NCBI RefSeq assembly: GCF_020742175.1
Contig: NZ_DYXM01000231.1
Coordinates: forward strand, 1 to 6,409
Length of the DNA stretch: 6,409 nucleotides
Direction: 5' to 3'
Source of the DNA: Dietzia timorensis
GTDB taxonomy: Bacteria; Actinomycetota; Actinomycetes; Mycobacteriales; Mycobacteriaceae
Positions 6,231 to 6,409 of the stretch are shown here, one piece after another. How positions within the stretch are numbered: the stretch's first letter is position 1; each line of letters begins with the position of its first letter. Position numbers and translations under genes: made by a program. The notes under the pieces were generated by a model. It was not told where the DNA came from and did no database searches. It was given only the letters and a program-made list of their open reading frames with translations.

Positions 6231-6237
6231 CTACGGC
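6213..6237. repeat. Short tandem duplication at a gene end
   Basis: CCCCCTACGGC occurs twice, at 6213-6223 and 6227-6237, separated by CCA. The second copy spans the stop codon of the partial minus-strand gene (TAG, 6231-6233), and the first copy lies just beyond it. The 14-base period suggests a slippage duplication of the gene end. Confidence 0.6.
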
Positions 6238-6409
6238 AGCGCCCGCGACGCCACCTCGCGCGCCCGCTCGCGCGCTTGCAACACATCGTCGGCCGTGGCC
6301 AACGCGGCCCCGCATTGCCACGGCGAGAACTCGCTCGTCCGCTCGCAGATCCACAGTGCCGACTCGGACACGTCCAGCGCGCGACCGACCAGCCCCACCG
6401 ACAGCGCGC
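6231..6409 (-). CDS. C-terminal end of an unidentified helical protein (5' end outside window)
   Basis: The last 58 codons of a reading frame that ends at TAG (6231-6233) and enters from the right edge. The visible part is compatible with two helices: VGLVGRALDVSESALWICER at about 4-23, and GAALATADDVLQARERAREV at 33-52, both amphipathic. It has two cysteines (21 and 32) and two tryptophans (19 and 30). The codon use, with mostly G or C in third positions, is that of a real gene, and the frame has no internal stops. I do not recognise the family. Its place two genes before the DUF1023 hydrolase, on the same strand, and its helical make-up suggest a third member of the ESX-like set. This is inference, and a longer view could change it. 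Confidence 0.55.
   Translation of the reverse strand, partial: ALSVGLVGRALDVSESALWICERTSEFSPWQCGAALATADDVLQARERAREVASRALP

Overview
The window is high-GC and dense. It carries an F420-dependent glucose-6-phosphate dehydrogenase, a WhiB-family iron-sulfur protein, a MetZ-type sulfhydrylase beside a rhodanese, and a DUF1023-type hydrolase with an ESX-like helical front end. Together these point to an actinobacterium, most likely a mycolic-acid-bearing member of the Mycobacteriales. The genus cannot be fixed from the sequence. No RNA gene, insertion sequence, CRISPR array or phage gene is visible.

Layout. (1) 1-894, minus: fgd, whose 3' end runs out of the window. (2) 895-1113: divergent intergenic region. 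(3) 1114-1809, plus: a secreted protein of unproven function, possibly TasA/camelysin-like. (4) 1810-2064: terminator-like hairpins, then a leader with a candidate ECF-sigma promoter. (5) 2065-2439, plus: a WhiB-family regulator, nearest in character to WhiB3/WhiD. (6) 2440-2511: short convergent spacer with a hairpin. (7) 2512-6409, all minus, read right to left: the tail of an unidentified helical protein, a small EspC-like helical protein, an alpha/beta-hydrolase with a WxG-bearing helical N-terminus, a rhodanese, and metZ.

How the genes relate. Rhodanese and metZ form a sulfur-assimilation pair: MetZ makes homocysteine from O-succinylhomoserine and sulfide, and the rhodanese probably handles sulfane sulfur. 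The same order (Rv0390-metZ) occurs in Mycobacterium tuberculosis, where fgd1 also lies nearby, so this is a locally conserved neighbourhood. The EspC-like and hydrolase genes overlap by four bases (ATGA) and look translationally coupled. With the partial gene upstream they form the accessory part of the window, resembling a type VII (ESX) secretion substrate or effector set. The sulfur pair follows that hydrolase by only 27 bases, so read-through is possible. A perfect 11-bp palindrome in front of metZ suggests separate control as well.

The most interesting points are the WxG-helix/DUF1023 fusion with its coupled EspC-like partner, the orphan TasA-like secreted protein, the GGAAC-N19-GTT motif upstream of whiB, and the palindrome before metZ.
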